From assembly GCF_011516655.1 (NCBI RefSeq), contig NZ_WOSV01000001.1:248001-312000 (forward strand): a DNA stretch of 64,000 bases, in the 5' to 3' direction. Made by a program: the position numbers and the translations under genes. Origin of the DNA: Acetobacter thailandicus (GTDB taxonomy: Bacteria > Pseudomonadota > Alphaproteobacteria > Acetobacterales > Acetobacteraceae). Shown here one piece after another: positions 37,953 to 47,287 of this stretch (positions are counted from its first letter, which is position 1; every line of letters begins with the position of its first letter). Below the pieces are notes generated by a model. The model was given only the letters and a program-made list of their open reading frames with translations. It did no database searches and was not told the DNA's origin.

Positions 37953-38576
37953 TTGTTACAGTATGGCTATGGTGCAATTGGCGTCGTTGTCATGCTTGAA
38001 AGCATGGGGTTACCTTTACCGGCAGAAACTCTGCTGATTGGTTCAGCTCTGTTTTGTGCAACCACACATAAACTCAGCATAGCCGGTGTCATGATTGCAG
38101 GAGTCACCGGCGCCATTATGGGTGACAATTTTGGTTATCTGATTGGCCGCCGGCTTGGGCTGAAACTTTTACAAAAACACGGCCCGAAAATCGGTCTGAC
38201 CTCAGAGCGGCTTTTGCTGGGGCGTTACGTATTTTTTCAGTATGGCGGCCCGGTCGTATTTCTTGGGCGTTTTGTTGCTGTGCTGCGCATGTTTGTAGCT
38301 TTGCTGGCTGGTGCCAATCACATGCCATGGCATACCTTTCTTTGGTATAATGCGCTGGGTGGCGTATGCTGGGCAGGGGGATACACCCTTTGCACTTATC
38401 TTCTGGGTAACGAAATTTTCAAACTTTCCGGCCCTCTCGCTATTGTTGCGGGCTGTTGTGCCGTCATCGTAATCGGCACATCGTTTCTGTTTCTCAAGAA
38501 GAATGAAAAACGTCTGACGGAGGAAGCCTTGAAAGCAGCTGAACAAAACGAACATCTGCGGATTCCATCCGCATGA
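37953..38576 (+). CDS. DedA-family membrane protein
   Basis: This inner-membrane protein of about 207 residues belongs to the DedA/SNARE-associated family, lately linked to undecaprenyl-phosphate or phospholipid flipping. It shows the conserved ESMGLPLPAET, GDNFGYLIGRRLG, and FLGRFVAVLRMFVALLAGANHM (the Arg motif). There is no ATG or GTG in frame between the upstream stop (37802) and the conserved part; TTG 37953 or an upstream CTG may be the start, since the frame already reads as plausible protein from about 37902. The stop overlaps the SDR start. Confidence 0.88.
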   Translation: MLQYGYGAIGVVVMLESMGLPLPAETLLIGSALFCATTHKLSIAGVMIAGVTGAIMGDNFGYLIGRRLGLKLLQKHGPKIGLTSERLLLGRYVFFQYGGPVVFLGRFVAVLRMFVALLAGANHMPWHTFLWYNALGGVCWAGGYTLCTYLLGNEIFKLSGPLAIVAGCCAVIVIGTSFLFLKKNEKRLTEEALKAAEQNEHLRIPSA

Positions 38577-39523
38577 GTGTCTGGCATAAATGGTCTGTCA
38601 CCTCCAGACAGCCTTCTCTGAGCGGGCGCGTTGCGCTGGTCACAGGGGGCAACAGTGGTCTCGGGTTTGAAACAGCCTGTGGCCTGGCAAAAAGAGGAGC
38701 AAAACTCCTGCTGCCGGTACGCAACCCAGCAAAAGGGGAAGAGGCTCTTAAAGCTCTGTCTCAGCGTTGTCCTGGCGTTCAGGCACAGCTATTACAGCTT
38801 GACCTTGCGTCTCTCGCTTCTGTCAAAGCCTGTGCTGATTCTGTGTTTAACCACACTGAGCAGCTCGATTTTTTAATTAATAATGCCGGTGTCATGGCTC
38901 CCCCGCGCAGGCAGGAAACACTGGACGGATTTGAGCTGCAGTTCGGAACTAACCATCTGGGGCATTTTGCTCTGACAAGCCACCTGCGCCCGCTGCTTCA
39001 GGCTGCCAGAGGAGGCGGTACCGTTGTAACTGTCGCCAGCCTGGCCGCTCACAAAACACATATTCATTTTGATGACCTGCAGTTTCGTCATCACTACAGC
39101 CCGTTCACAGCCTATCAGCAAAGTAAGCTGGCAAACCTGCTGTTTGCCCGCGAACTTGCCCGCAAAGCCGGAGAGGCAGGCTGGGCACTGCATTCCCGCG
39201 CAGCACATCCGGGCTGGTCTTCAACTTCAATCATTGCCAATGGTCCGGCAGCTTCTACGCCCCCGGCTCTGAGTATACTGCAACGCACTGCCGGTGGTGC
39301 TGTGCTTCGCCTTATGGGGCAGTCAGCCGCACGCGGTGCCGAGGCCTCGCTTTATGCCGCCCTCTCTCCCGATGCCTGCGATGGTGATTATTATGGCCCG
39401 CAGGGCTCTCAGGAAAGACGCGGCCAGCCTGGGCCAGCCCGCGTGCCGGCCGAAGCACGCAAAACCAGCACAGCTGAACGGCTGTGGGATGTTTCCGAGC
39501 GCCTTACCGGCGTGGCATGGTAA
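38573..39523 (+). CDS. Short-chain dehydrogenase/reductase
   Basis: This NAD(P)-dependent oxidoreductase has 316 residues and resembles retinol dehydrogenase/WWOX-like SDRs. The cofactor motif is TGGNSGLGFE, then NNAGVM and the active-site YQQSK. Its substrate is unknown. ATG overlaps the DedA stop by four bases, so the two are coupled. The last 20 bases overlap the end of the convergent helicase gene. Confidence 0.87.
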   Translation: MSVWHKWSVTSRQPSLSGRVALVTGGNSGLGFETACGLAKRGAKLLLPVRNPAKGEEALKALSQRCPGVQAQLLQLDLASLASVKACADSVFNHTEQLDFLINNAGVMAPPRRQETLDGFELQFGTNHLGHFALTSHLRPLLQAARGGGTVVTVASLAAHKTHIHFDDLQFRHHYSPFTAYQQSKLANLLFARELARKAGEAGWALHSRAAHPGWSSTSIIANGPAASTPPALSILQRTAGGAVLRLMGQSAARGAEASLYAALSPDACDGDYYGPQGSQERRGQPGPARVPAEARKTSTAERLWDVSERLTGVAW

Positions 39524-41903
39524 TTTTTTTACGGCCGCCATCTTTTGGCGGCCCGCGACGCTCACGGCTACTGGCTGTGCGGGTATGACTGTGCTGGCGC
39601 AGCACAGTTTCAATCCAGTCATTCAGTTTCCGTGTCGTTTCCTCGGCCTCTTCCCGTTCAGGATAAAAATCAGGGAAGCGCAACGCCAGCCACCGCCAGG
39701 CCACAAGCCTTTTATGGCGTTTTTCTGCACGCTCAAGCTCTTCACGCCCGGCGCGCTCACCCGGAACCAGATGCCCCGTGCCAGGAGGATGCACACGCCG
39801 CCCGGCAGCATGGTCAGCAGCCCAGCCAATAAGGCGCTTAATACCATTATCACGGTCATCAACCGGGCACATGGCATAAGACCAGCGCGTTACCAGGTCG
39901 AGGCCTTCCACCCCCTCAAGGGCTGAAGCAATCGCAAAAGCCTGCTCCATATCTGCCAGACGATAATTCGGGTCATCTTTACGCAATACAGCCCGATGAA
40001 TACGAGCCAGCACACCGTAAAGGCTGTCTGAACCAATTTCAGCCGCCACAGCCTTAATAATATCTGCATCAGGCTGCACATAAGGGCGTAAATCATCAGG
40101 AAGCTCTGCGCCGGCTTCAAGCTGACGACGCAAAAAAGCCGGGCTGCCAGCACCGGCCAGCACGGCCACCTCACCCACTTCATGTTTGCCATAACGCCCG
40201 GCACGGCCACCAATCTGCTTGACTTCCTGCACACGCAGGTCACGGGTCTGGCTACCATCAAATTTCTTCAGAGCCGCAAAAATAACGCGTTTGATAGAAA
40301 GATTAAGCCCCATGCCAATAGCATCAGTGGCAACCAGAATATCTGCACCGCCCGAATTAAAACGCTGTGCCTCAGCACGACGCACTTCAGGGCTGAGTGC
40401 ACCATAAACTACAGCAACCCGACGACCATGCTGCATAAGCGCAGCCCGCAGATCAAGCACCTCACGACGTGAGAAAGCAATAAGGGCATCACCAGCCACA
40501 AGATCAGCCAGCCTGACCGGGTGGCCGGAGGGGTGCAGCGGGCTTTTACGCTCAAGCGTAATTTCATCCAGCGGATCACCACACAGCTCGGCAATACGAC
40601 GCACCATAGGAATACAGTCCGGCGCACCAAGCACATATAAATGGCGGGCAGGTGCACCCATAATCGCAGCGGTCCATGCCGCACCACGGTCTGTGTCAAA
40701 TAACATCTGTGCTTCATCAATCACAGCCACATCGACCGGATTATGAAAAGGGCACATCTCAACCGTTGCAGCCAGGTGACGACTCCCCGACACAACAATA
40801 CGCTCCTCCCCCGTTGCCAGAGAAGCCTCTACACCGCGCGATGCCAGAGCCTCGCGGAACTCATGTGCCAGCAGGCGCAGCGGCGCCAGAGCCAGGCCGC
40901 TTTCAGCCTGAGCCAGCGCGTTCAGTGCAGTGTATGACTTACCGCTGTTCGTAGGGCCGGTCACCAGCGTAATACGCCGGTTAAGCGAGCGGGCTGTACG
41001 AAAATGCGCGGCATAGCGGTCCAGAGCCGCCACGCGGGCAATCACCGAGTTGGCAACCTTACGGCCCATATCAGGCTGCACTCTGGGGCTGCCTGCAACA
41101 GGAGAACCCTGGTCACGCCACTCACTCAGCTTATCACGCAGGGTAATCAGCTCAGCAGGATCAAACTCCCACCGCTCACGCCCGCCCGATTCGCTGACCT
41201 TACGCGCAACCGGCAGACGATTCTCGGCAATCCAGCGCAAAGCCTCTTTGTGCGAACACCGCAGCAGACGTGGCACGTCTTTAAAAGAGACAAGACTTGC
41301 CTCCCACTCAGCAAGACGCTGCTCTTCGCTCTGACGTCTTTCCTGAGCAGTGCGCTCAATGGCATGAGCTGCCTTCTGCCTCTGAGTTTCTTCACGGCGT
41401 ACCGTTTCAAGAAATGGATCGCCGTCAGGCAGACCAAACGCAACAGCAACAGCCAGCAGCAGCAGGTCAACCTGACCAGGTGATAATACCCGCCCGGTAT
41501 CAAGCAGGTCAGCCTGAATCGCATCAAATGCCTTACGCGGTGTGCTGGCGTAGGCACGCAGGCGCGCCTCAGCCACCGGAGCTAATGCCCGCTCAAGGGC
41601 TGCATCGTCGGCATCAGGGTCTGTCAGTGTACTGACAGCTTCTTCTATCTCATCACGGGTGACCCAGATACGGCCACTGCGACGTGTCAGATCGATCAGA
41701 CGGGAGATACGCTTTTTACGTCTGACAACACACAGAATCGAGCGAAAAGCTTCATCAGAAATATCACGGGCACCGGGCTCAAGAGCCCTGGCAACGCGAC
41801 GCAGAATTTCAGGTTCTTCACGGGCCTCAACAGACAGCCCTGTGCGGGACATAACCTGGACAAAAGCCTCTCGGGCGGGGGACGCATACTGTTCTGATGT
41901 CAT
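39504..41903 (-). CDS. SUV3-type superfamily II helicase with helix-turn-helix insert
   Basis: This 799-residue protein has a SUV3-like ATP-dependent RNA/DNA helicase core (about residues 310-640): Walker A GPTNSGKSYTAL, APLRLLAHEF, the DEAQ box (VAVIDEAQM), and the C-terminal motif QIGGRAGRYG. The first 300 residues are unlike mitochondrial SUV3: helical, with a predicted helix-turn-helix of MerR/excisionase style around 225-275 (FKDVPRLLRCSHKEALRWIAENRLPVARK) after a charged coiled-coil (about 170-220). The tail is basic (RRGPPKDGGRKK). A second SUV3-type gene lies at 54271-56859. The start at 41903 lacks a good ribosome binding site. Confidence 0.85.
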   Translation of the reverse strand: MTSEQYASPAREAFVQVMSRTGLSVEAREEPEILRRVARALEPGARDISDEAFRSILCVVRRKKRISRLIDLTRRSGRIWVTRDEIEEAVSTLTDPDADDAALERALAPVAEARLRAYASTPRKAFDAIQADLLDTGRVLSPGQVDLLLLAVAVAFGLPDGDPFLETVRREETQRQKAAHAIERTAQERRQSEEQRLAEWEASLVSFKDVPRLLRCSHKEALRWIAENRLPVARKVSESGGRERWEFDPAELITLRDKLSEWRDQGSPVAGSPRVQPDMGRKVANSVIARVAALDRYAAHFRTARSLNRRITLVTGPTNSGKSYTALNALAQAESGLALAPLRLLAHEFREALASRGVEASLATGEERIVVSGSRHLAATVEMCPFHNPVDVAVIDEAQMLFDTDRGAAWTAAIMGAPARHLYVLGAPDCIPMVRRIAELCGDPLDEITLERKSPLHPSGHPVRLADLVAGDALIAFSRREVLDLRAALMQHGRRVAVVYGALSPEVRRAEAQRFNSGGADILVATDAIGMGLNLSIKRVIFAALKKFDGSQTRDLRVQEVKQIGGRAGRYGKHEVGEVAVLAGAGSPAFLRRQLEAGAELPDDLRPYVQPDADIIKAVAAEIGSDSLYGVLARIHRAVLRKDDPNYRLADMEQAFAIASALEGVEGLDLVTRWSYAMCPVDDRDNGIKRLIGWAADHAAGRRVHPPGTGHLVPGERAGREELERAEKRHKRLVAWRWLALRFPDFYPEREEAEETTRKLNDWIETVLRQHSHTRTASSRERRGPPKDGGRKKITMPRR

Positions 41904-42201
41904 AGATCACTCATGCGTCATCCTGACGTGAGGAACAATGCCCCTGAGCTCATGCAGGCTCTTTTTTCGAAAAAACTTCATATAAAAATGCATCTCTGAG
42001 GCCACATAACGCACACGCAACGGAGAAATTACACTTTAGGACTGGCAGAAACCCGCCTCTGCCCTTAAAAACGCCGCCAGCACCGGAAAAATACGCCCCC
42101 GGATTAAAGCTCCTGTGTCATTCGGGCGTAACTGGCCAGAACGCACAGACCAGGTAACCGGGCTTTTTCTTTGATCTGTATAAACGGAGTATAAAGCGGC
42201 C

Positions 42202-43116
42202 ATGTCTGTCACCTCATCAGAAACACTGAGCGGACCTTCTTTTGATGCCCTGCCGAAATTCTCTGCCTCTGAAGTGCCTGATGGCGTGCTGCCCGTCGAA
42301 GGCCACGAAGGCATGTGGCACCTTGCACCACCGACCAAAGAATATGCGCATCTCTACCCTGCAAAAGTTCTGACCGTTCATCACTGGACAGAGCGACTGT
42401 TCAGCTTCACCACGACACGTGACCCGGGCCTGCGTTTTGAAAATGGTCAGTTCGCCATGATCGGGATGGAACTCAACGGCAAGCCACTGCTGCGTGCTTA
42501 CTCTCTGGCTTCTCCTAACTATGAAGACGAACTTGAGTTCCTCTCCATCGCGGTTGAAGATGGTCCTCTGACATCACGCCTGCGTCACGTTAAAGTGGGC
42601 GATACTGTTCTGGTTGGCCGCAAACCAACAGGCACGCTTATTCTTGATAACCTGCGCCCTGGCCGCAACCTATATTTCCTTTCAACCGGCACGGGCCTCG
42701 CTCCTTTCATGAGCCTGATCAAGGACCCTGCCTGCTATGAAAAATTTGACCGCGTTATTCTGACCCACACCGTGCGCGTGTCAGGCGAGCTGGCCTATGC
42801 CAACCACATTCGCCACGAGCTGCCACAGCATGAGTTCCTCGGGGAAGATATCGCCGCCAAACTGCTCTACTACCCGGCTGTAACCCGTGAAGATTTTGCC
42901 GTGACCGACCGTATCACCACACTGATCGAAAACGGGCAGATCTTCCGTGATCTCAACATTCCTGAGCTCGACCCGGAGCATGACCGCGTCATGATCTGCG
43001 GGTCACCGGAAATGCTGGCTGACACCGAGGCCCTGCTTGAGGCACGCGGCTTTGACGAAGGCAACATGTCTAACCCTGGTTCTTACGTGGTTGAAAAAGC
43101 GTTCGCAGAACGCTGA
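42202..43116 (+). CDS. fpr: Ferredoxin-NADP reductase
   Basis: This FAD flavoprotein of 304 residues moves electrons between NADPH and ferredoxin/flavodoxin. The FAD site is RAYSLASPNYEDELEF, the NADP site has STGTGLAPFMSL and MICGSPEMLAD, and the C-terminus is VEKAFAER. About 45 residues precede the normal start (about 258 residues in homologues), with no signal peptide. A later start at around YAHLYPAKV is possible but no strong site was seen. FdxA, a possible partner, lies 14 kb away. The gor gene follows after 49 bases. Confidence 0.92.
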   Translation: MSVTSSETLSGPSFDALPKFSASEVPDGVLPVEGHEGMWHLAPPTKEYAHLYPAKVLTVHHWTERLFSFTTTRDPGLRFENGQFAMIGMELNGKPLLRAYSLASPNYEDELEFLSIAVEDGPLTSRLRHVKVGDTVLVGRKPTGTLILDNLRPGRNLYFLSTGTGLAPFMSLIKDPACYEKFDRVILTHTVRVSGELAYANHIRHELPQHEFLGEDIAAKLLYYPAVTREDFAVTDRITTLIENGQIFRDLNIPELDPEHDRVMICGSPEMLADTEALLEARGFDEGNMSNPGSYVVEKAFAER

Positions 43117-43165
43117 TAAGCTGTTTTTACCCTGCTACATCTCTGCTGCATAAGGAGCTCACACC

Positions 43166-44563
43166 ATGCCCCACGATTTTGACCTTCTTGTTATTGGTGC
43201 CGGATCAGGCGGTGTGCGGTGTGCTCGCATAGCAGCGGGGCATGGTGCCCGTGTGGCGGTTGTTGAAAGCCGCCACTGGGGTGGCACATGCGTTAACCTG
43301 GGCTGTGTGCCCAAAAAGCTCATGGTGCAGGCCAGCGAATATGGGGCGCTCGTTGACGACAGCGCAGGCTTTGGGTGGTCAAACACCCGGGGCACACACG
43401 ACTGGAGCAAACTGATTGCCGCTAAAGACAAAGAGATTACACGTCTGAACGGTATCTATATCTCTATGCTCGAAAAGGCTGGCATTACCCTGTTTACGGG
43501 TCATGCCCAGTTTGAAGATGCACATACTGTGCGCATCATGCCTTCGGCCCTGGCCCCTGACGCTAAGGCGCAGACTGTGAGCGCAAAAAAAATTATCATT
43601 GCAACAGGCTCAGAACCTGTCAGAGCCGACATTCCCGGTGCTGAGCTGGCCATTACCTCTGACGAGGCTTTCTACCTGAAAGAAAGACCCGAATCCGTCG
43701 TTATCATCGGTGGCGGTTATATTGGCCTCGAATTTGCCGGCATTTTTGCGGGCCTGGAGTCACGGGTTGACCTGGTCTACCGTCAGCCTGAACCGCTGCG
43801 CGGATTTGATCAGGATATGCGAACGGCGGTGAAAGAGGCGGTTAACGCAAAGGGGATTCAGCAACACCCCTCCGCCTCGCCACAGGAAATCATACGAACC
43901 GGCACCGGATACGCCGTAACCCTGGATAATGGCACAACACTCAATGCAGACTGCGTGATGTTTGCCACCGGCCGACGCCCTAAAGCTGGTAATCTGGGGC
44001 TGGAGAAAGCCGGCGTTAAAACAGAAAAAAGCGGTCGTATTATTGTCGATGATACGCAGGAGACCTCTCAGCCTGGTATTTATGCCATTGGCGATGTGAC
44101 TGACCGCATTAACCTTACACCCGTTGCCATTGCTGAGGGGCACAATCTGGCTGACAGGCTGTTTGGCAAAGACCCGGCCCGTACATGGTCAATCGACACC
44201 ACCCCTAAGGCTGTGTTCTTCACCCCTCCTCTGGCTTCTGTCGGACTGAGTGAGGAAGAAGCCGCACGCAATGGTGCAGTTGATATTTATCTCTCGCGTT
44301 TTACCCCCATGCGCCACACGCTGAGCGGACGCAGAGAACAGAAAACCGTTATGAAACTGGTGGTTGATCAGGCCAGCCAGAAGGTGGTCGGCGTGCATAT
44401 GCTGGGCGATGATGCTGCTGAAATTATGCAGGGCTTTGCCGTTGCTGTAACTGCAGGCCTGAAAAAGATCGATTTTGACCGCACGGTTGGCATCCACCCG
44501 ACCTCGGCAGAAGAGCTGGTAACCATGCGCACCCGCACGCGTGAAACACCACACACACCCTGA
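43166..44563 (+). CDS. gor: Glutathione-disulfide reductase
   Basis: This enzyme regenerates GSH with NADPH. The 465 residues show the FAD motif VIGAGSGGVRCAR, the redox pair GGTCVNLGCVPKK, the NADP domain IIGGGYIGLEFAG, and the C-terminal His-Glu in GIHPTSAEE. An AAGGAGC site precedes the start. It probably supplies GSH for the FrmA, persulfide dioxygenase, ArsC and CydDC systems of this window. Confidence 0.95.
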   Translation: MPHDFDLLVIGAGSGGVRCARIAAGHGARVAVVESRHWGGTCVNLGCVPKKLMVQASEYGALVDDSAGFGWSNTRGTHDWSKLIAAKDKEITRLNGIYISMLEKAGITLFTGHAQFEDAHTVRIMPSALAPDAKAQTVSAKKIIIATGSEPVRADIPGAELAITSDEAFYLKERPESVVIIGGGYIGLEFAGIFAGLESRVDLVYRQPEPLRGFDQDMRTAVKEAVNAKGIQQHPSASPQEIIRTGTGYAVTLDNGTTLNADCVMFATGRRPKAGNLGLEKAGVKTEKSGRIIVDDTQETSQPGIYAIGDVTDRINLTPVAIAEGHNLADRLFGKDPARTWSIDTTPKAVFFTPPLASVGLSEEEAARNGAVDIYLSRFTPMRHTLSGRREQKTVMKLVVDQASQKVVGVHMLGDDAAEIMQGFAVAVTAGLKKIDFDRTVGIHPTSAEELVTMRTRTRETPHTP

Positions 44564-44605
44564 GTTATTCTGCCCACCCTTTTTCTTTTTTTCAGGAGCA
44601 GCAGC

Positions 44606-45955
44606 ATGCCTCTCTCTCATAGTCATTCTGACGACACCTATGATCTGGTGCTCAAAGGTGGCAGCGTTGTGCTGCCCGATGCCACAGTTATCACCGACAT
44701 CTATGTCAAAAATGGCCGTATCGCCCGTATTGGTGGCCAGGGCAAAGCTGCCCGTGTGCAGGACTGCACAGGTCTGACCGTTTTACCCGGTGTCATTGAT
44801 ACCCAGGTACATTTTCGTGAGCCCGGTGCGACCGAGAATGAAGACCTCGAATCTGGCAGCCGTGCTGCTGTGCTCGGCGGAGTTACCGGCGTTTTTGAAA
44901 TGCCCAACACAAAACCCACCACCTCAACCCCTGAAGCCATTGCTGACAAACTCAGCCGCGCGCGTGAACGGATGTGGTGTGAGCATGCTTTTTATGTCGG
45001 GGCTACGACAGATAATGCTGATCTGTGTGGTGAGCTTGAAAAATTACCCGGCACAGCAGGCATTAAAATCTTCATGGGGTCATCAACCGGCAACCTGCTG
45101 GTGTCAGATGACAGCATTCTTGAGCGGATCATGCGTTCTGGCTCACGTCGCATTGCTATTCATGCTGAAGATGAGGAACGCCTGAAAGAACGACTCGATA
45201 TTCGTGTCTCAGGTGATCCGTCCTCTCATCCTGTCTGGCGTGATGATGAAACCGCATTACGCGCCACAACCCGTGCTCTGCGTCTGGCGCGTAAGACAGG
45301 CCGCAGAGTGCATATTCTGCATGTTACCACCCCGCAGGAGCTGGAACTGATTTCGCAACATCGCGACATTGCCAGCTGTGAGCTTACCCCTCAGCATCTG
45401 ACACTGGCGGGTGAAGAAGCCTATGCACGCCTGGGCACCTATGCCCAGATGAACCCGCCGATTCGCTCAGGCGCACATCGCGATGGCCTGTGGCACTGGG
45501 TCAGCCAGGGGCTGCCTGACATTATGGGGTCTGACCATGCGCCACACTCCATTGAAGCAAAGAGCAAAGAATACCCCGCCACCCCTTCAGGCATGCCTGG
45601 TGTGCAGACCTTCCTGCCGCTTATGCTTAACCATGTTGCACAGGGTCGCCTCACACTGCGCCGCCTGGTCGACATGACATCAGCGGGGCCACAGCGCCTG
45701 TTTGGCCTTGTACGCAAAGGGCGGATTGCTGTTGGCTATGATGCTGACTTCACTGTTGTTGACCTCAAGGCCACCTGGACAATTGAAGACAAATGGCTTG
45801 CCTCAAAATGCGGCTGGTCACCTTTTACCGGCATGAGCATTACCGGCCGGCCAACCGGCACCATCATTCGGGGGCATCAGGTCATGTGGGAAGGCACTCT
45901 GGCCGACAAAGCCACTGGTCAGCCCTTTATCTTTGATGCGACTGACCGCAACTAA
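44606..45955 (+). CDS. pyrC: Dihydroorotase-family amidohydrolase, QxH variant
   Basis: This 449-residue class I dihydroorotase-like amidohydrolase would convert carbamoyl-aspartate to dihydroorotate in pyrimidine synthesis. The family block DTQVHFREPG differs from the usual HxH: Gln67 replaces the first His. The Lys and later metal residues look present: GIKIFMGSSTGN, HILHV, ELTPQHL, and the Asp in GSDHAPHSIEAK. The variant resembles a dihydroorotase subgroup I remember from alphaproteobacteria and Bacteroidetes, so activity is plausible but not certain. Start has CAGGAG upstream. No pyrB is nearby. Confidence 0.82.
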   Translation: MPLSHSHSDDTYDLVLKGGSVVLPDATVITDIYVKNGRIARIGGQGKAARVQDCTGLTVLPGVIDTQVHFREPGATENEDLESGSRAAVLGGVTGVFEMPNTKPTTSTPEAIADKLSRARERMWCEHAFYVGATTDNADLCGELEKLPGTAGIKIFMGSSTGNLLVSDDSILERIMRSGSRRIAIHAEDEERLKERLDIRVSGDPSSHPVWRDDETALRATTRALRLARKTGRRVHILHVTTPQELELISQHRDIASCELTPQHLTLAGEEAYARLGTYAQMNPPIRSGAHRDGLWHWVSQGLPDIMGSDHAPHSIEAKSKEYPATPSGMPGVQTFLPLMLNHVAQGRLTLRRLVDMTSAGPQRLFGLVRKGRIAVGYDADFTVVDLKATWTIEDKWLASKCGWSPFTGMSITGRPTGTIIRGHQVMWEGTLADKATGQPFIFDATDRN

Positions 45956-45967
45956 CCCAGCCTGACT

Positions 45968-47287
45968 ATGACTGACATATCAACAATGACTTCTCCTCTC
46001 AGCCTTGGGATCGACTTTGGTACAACAAACAGTGTTGTCGTGCTCTCACACCCTGATGGCGCGACCGAAACACTCCGTTTTACCTTCCCTGATCGTGATA
46101 CACCTTCAGACACCTGCCGCACGCTACTCTGTTTCTGGCAGGAGGAAGAAGGTTCACGCATCATTCAGCACGAAGCCATAGGCGAAGCCGCTATTGATGC
46201 CTGGCTGGAAGACCCGGCTGAAACCCGTATGATTATGTCAGTCAAGTCATACCTCGCGCAAAAATCATTCCGCGAAACACAGGTTTTCAGCAAGCGCCTG
46301 ACACTTGAAACCCTGATTGCCCGTTTCCTTGCCAGCCTGATGAGAGCTGTAAAGCTCGACCCGGCTCAGGTGAGTGTAACTGTCGGACGGCCCGTAACCT
46401 TTGCCGGTGACATGCCTGATGATGCTCTGGGCGAGAAACGTCTGCGCGACAGTTTTAAAGCTGCCGGCTTTTCGCATGTCTCCCTGGCCTGGGAGCCAGA
46501 AGCCGCAGGCTGGCGCTTTGCCCAGCGCCTCACACAACCCGCCACTATTCTGGTTGGCGACTTTGGCGGCGGCACCAGTGACTTCTCAGTGCTGCATTTT
46601 GACCCCGACCGCCCGGATCGTACCCGCCCCCTGGGCCATTCAGGCACAGGTATTGCCGGGGATCAGTTTGATAACCGCATTATCAGCAATGTCGTTGCCC
46701 CTCTGCTGGGGCGTGACTGTACCTATCGGGTGATGGGAGGGGAACCTCTGCCTGTACCCATCGAGTGGTATAATGCCCTTGGCCACTGGCACCGTCTGGC
46801 CCTGATGCGCACCCCCCGCACCATGCGTGACATGGAAGATGTCTGCCGCACTGTGTCAGAGCCAGATAAGCTACAGGCGTTTATTGACCTGGTTGAAGAC
46901 CAGCAGGGACAATCGCTCTACCGCGCCGTAAGTGCCGTTAAAACAGCCCTGTCGCATGCAGACAGTGCCGAACTGGTGTTCAGGCATGGTAAGCTTAACA
47001 TCAGACACACCGTCACACGCTCTGATTTTGAACACTGGATTACCCCAGACCTGGAACGATTTAATGCCACAATAGAACGCGCACTCAACAATGCCGGGCT
47101 AAATGCAGCAGAAATCGACAGGGTCTTTCTGACGGGTGGCACCTCTTTCGTGCCAGCGGTTCGTCAGCTATTTATTGACCGCTTTGGGGCAGACCGTGTC
47201 GATACCGGTGGTGAATTCGTATCTGTGGCTGAGGGACTGGCCCTTATCAACCGACAGAACCGCGTTATGGAAAATCAGTGCGCCTGA
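45968..47287 (+). CDS. Hsp70-family protein, YegD-like ATPase without peptide-binding domain
   Basis: This 439-residue actin/Hsp70-fold ATPase has phosphate-1 GIDFGTTNSVV, phosphate-2 LVGDFGGGTSDFSVL and the adenosine motif VFLTGGTSFVPAV. The usual DnaK substrate-binding and lid domains are missing, as in E. coli YegD. Its client is unknown. It starts 12 bases after pyrC and overlaps the convergent hypothetical gene by 23 bases. Confidence 0.85.
   Translation: MTDISTMTSPLSLGIDFGTTNSVVVLSHPDGATETLRFTFPDRDTPSDTCRTLLCFWQEEEGSRIIQHEAIGEAAIDAWLEDPAETRMIMSVKSYLAQKSFRETQVFSKRLTLETLIARFLASLMRAVKLDPAQVSVTVGRPVTFAGDMPDDALGEKRLRDSFKAAGFSHVSLAWEPEAAGWRFAQRLTQPATILVGDFGGGTSDFSVLHFDPDRPDRTRPLGHSGTGIAGDQFDNRIISNVVAPLLGRDCTYRVMGGEPLPVPIEWYNALGHWHRLALMRTPRTMRDMEDVCRTVSEPDKLQAFIDLVEDQQGQSLYRAVSAVKTALSHADSAELVFRHGKLNIRHTVTRSDFEHWITPDLERFNATIERALNNAGLNAAEIDRVFLTGGTSFVPAVRQLFIDRFGADRVDTGGEFVSVAEGLALINRQNRVMENQCA

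Noticed and set aside
39504-39523. Overlap of the convergent SDR and helicase 3' ends as an assembly artefact
   Set aside because: Both frames keep family-like ends, and a similar 23-base convergent overlap occurs at 47265-47287, so it fits the compact style of this genome.
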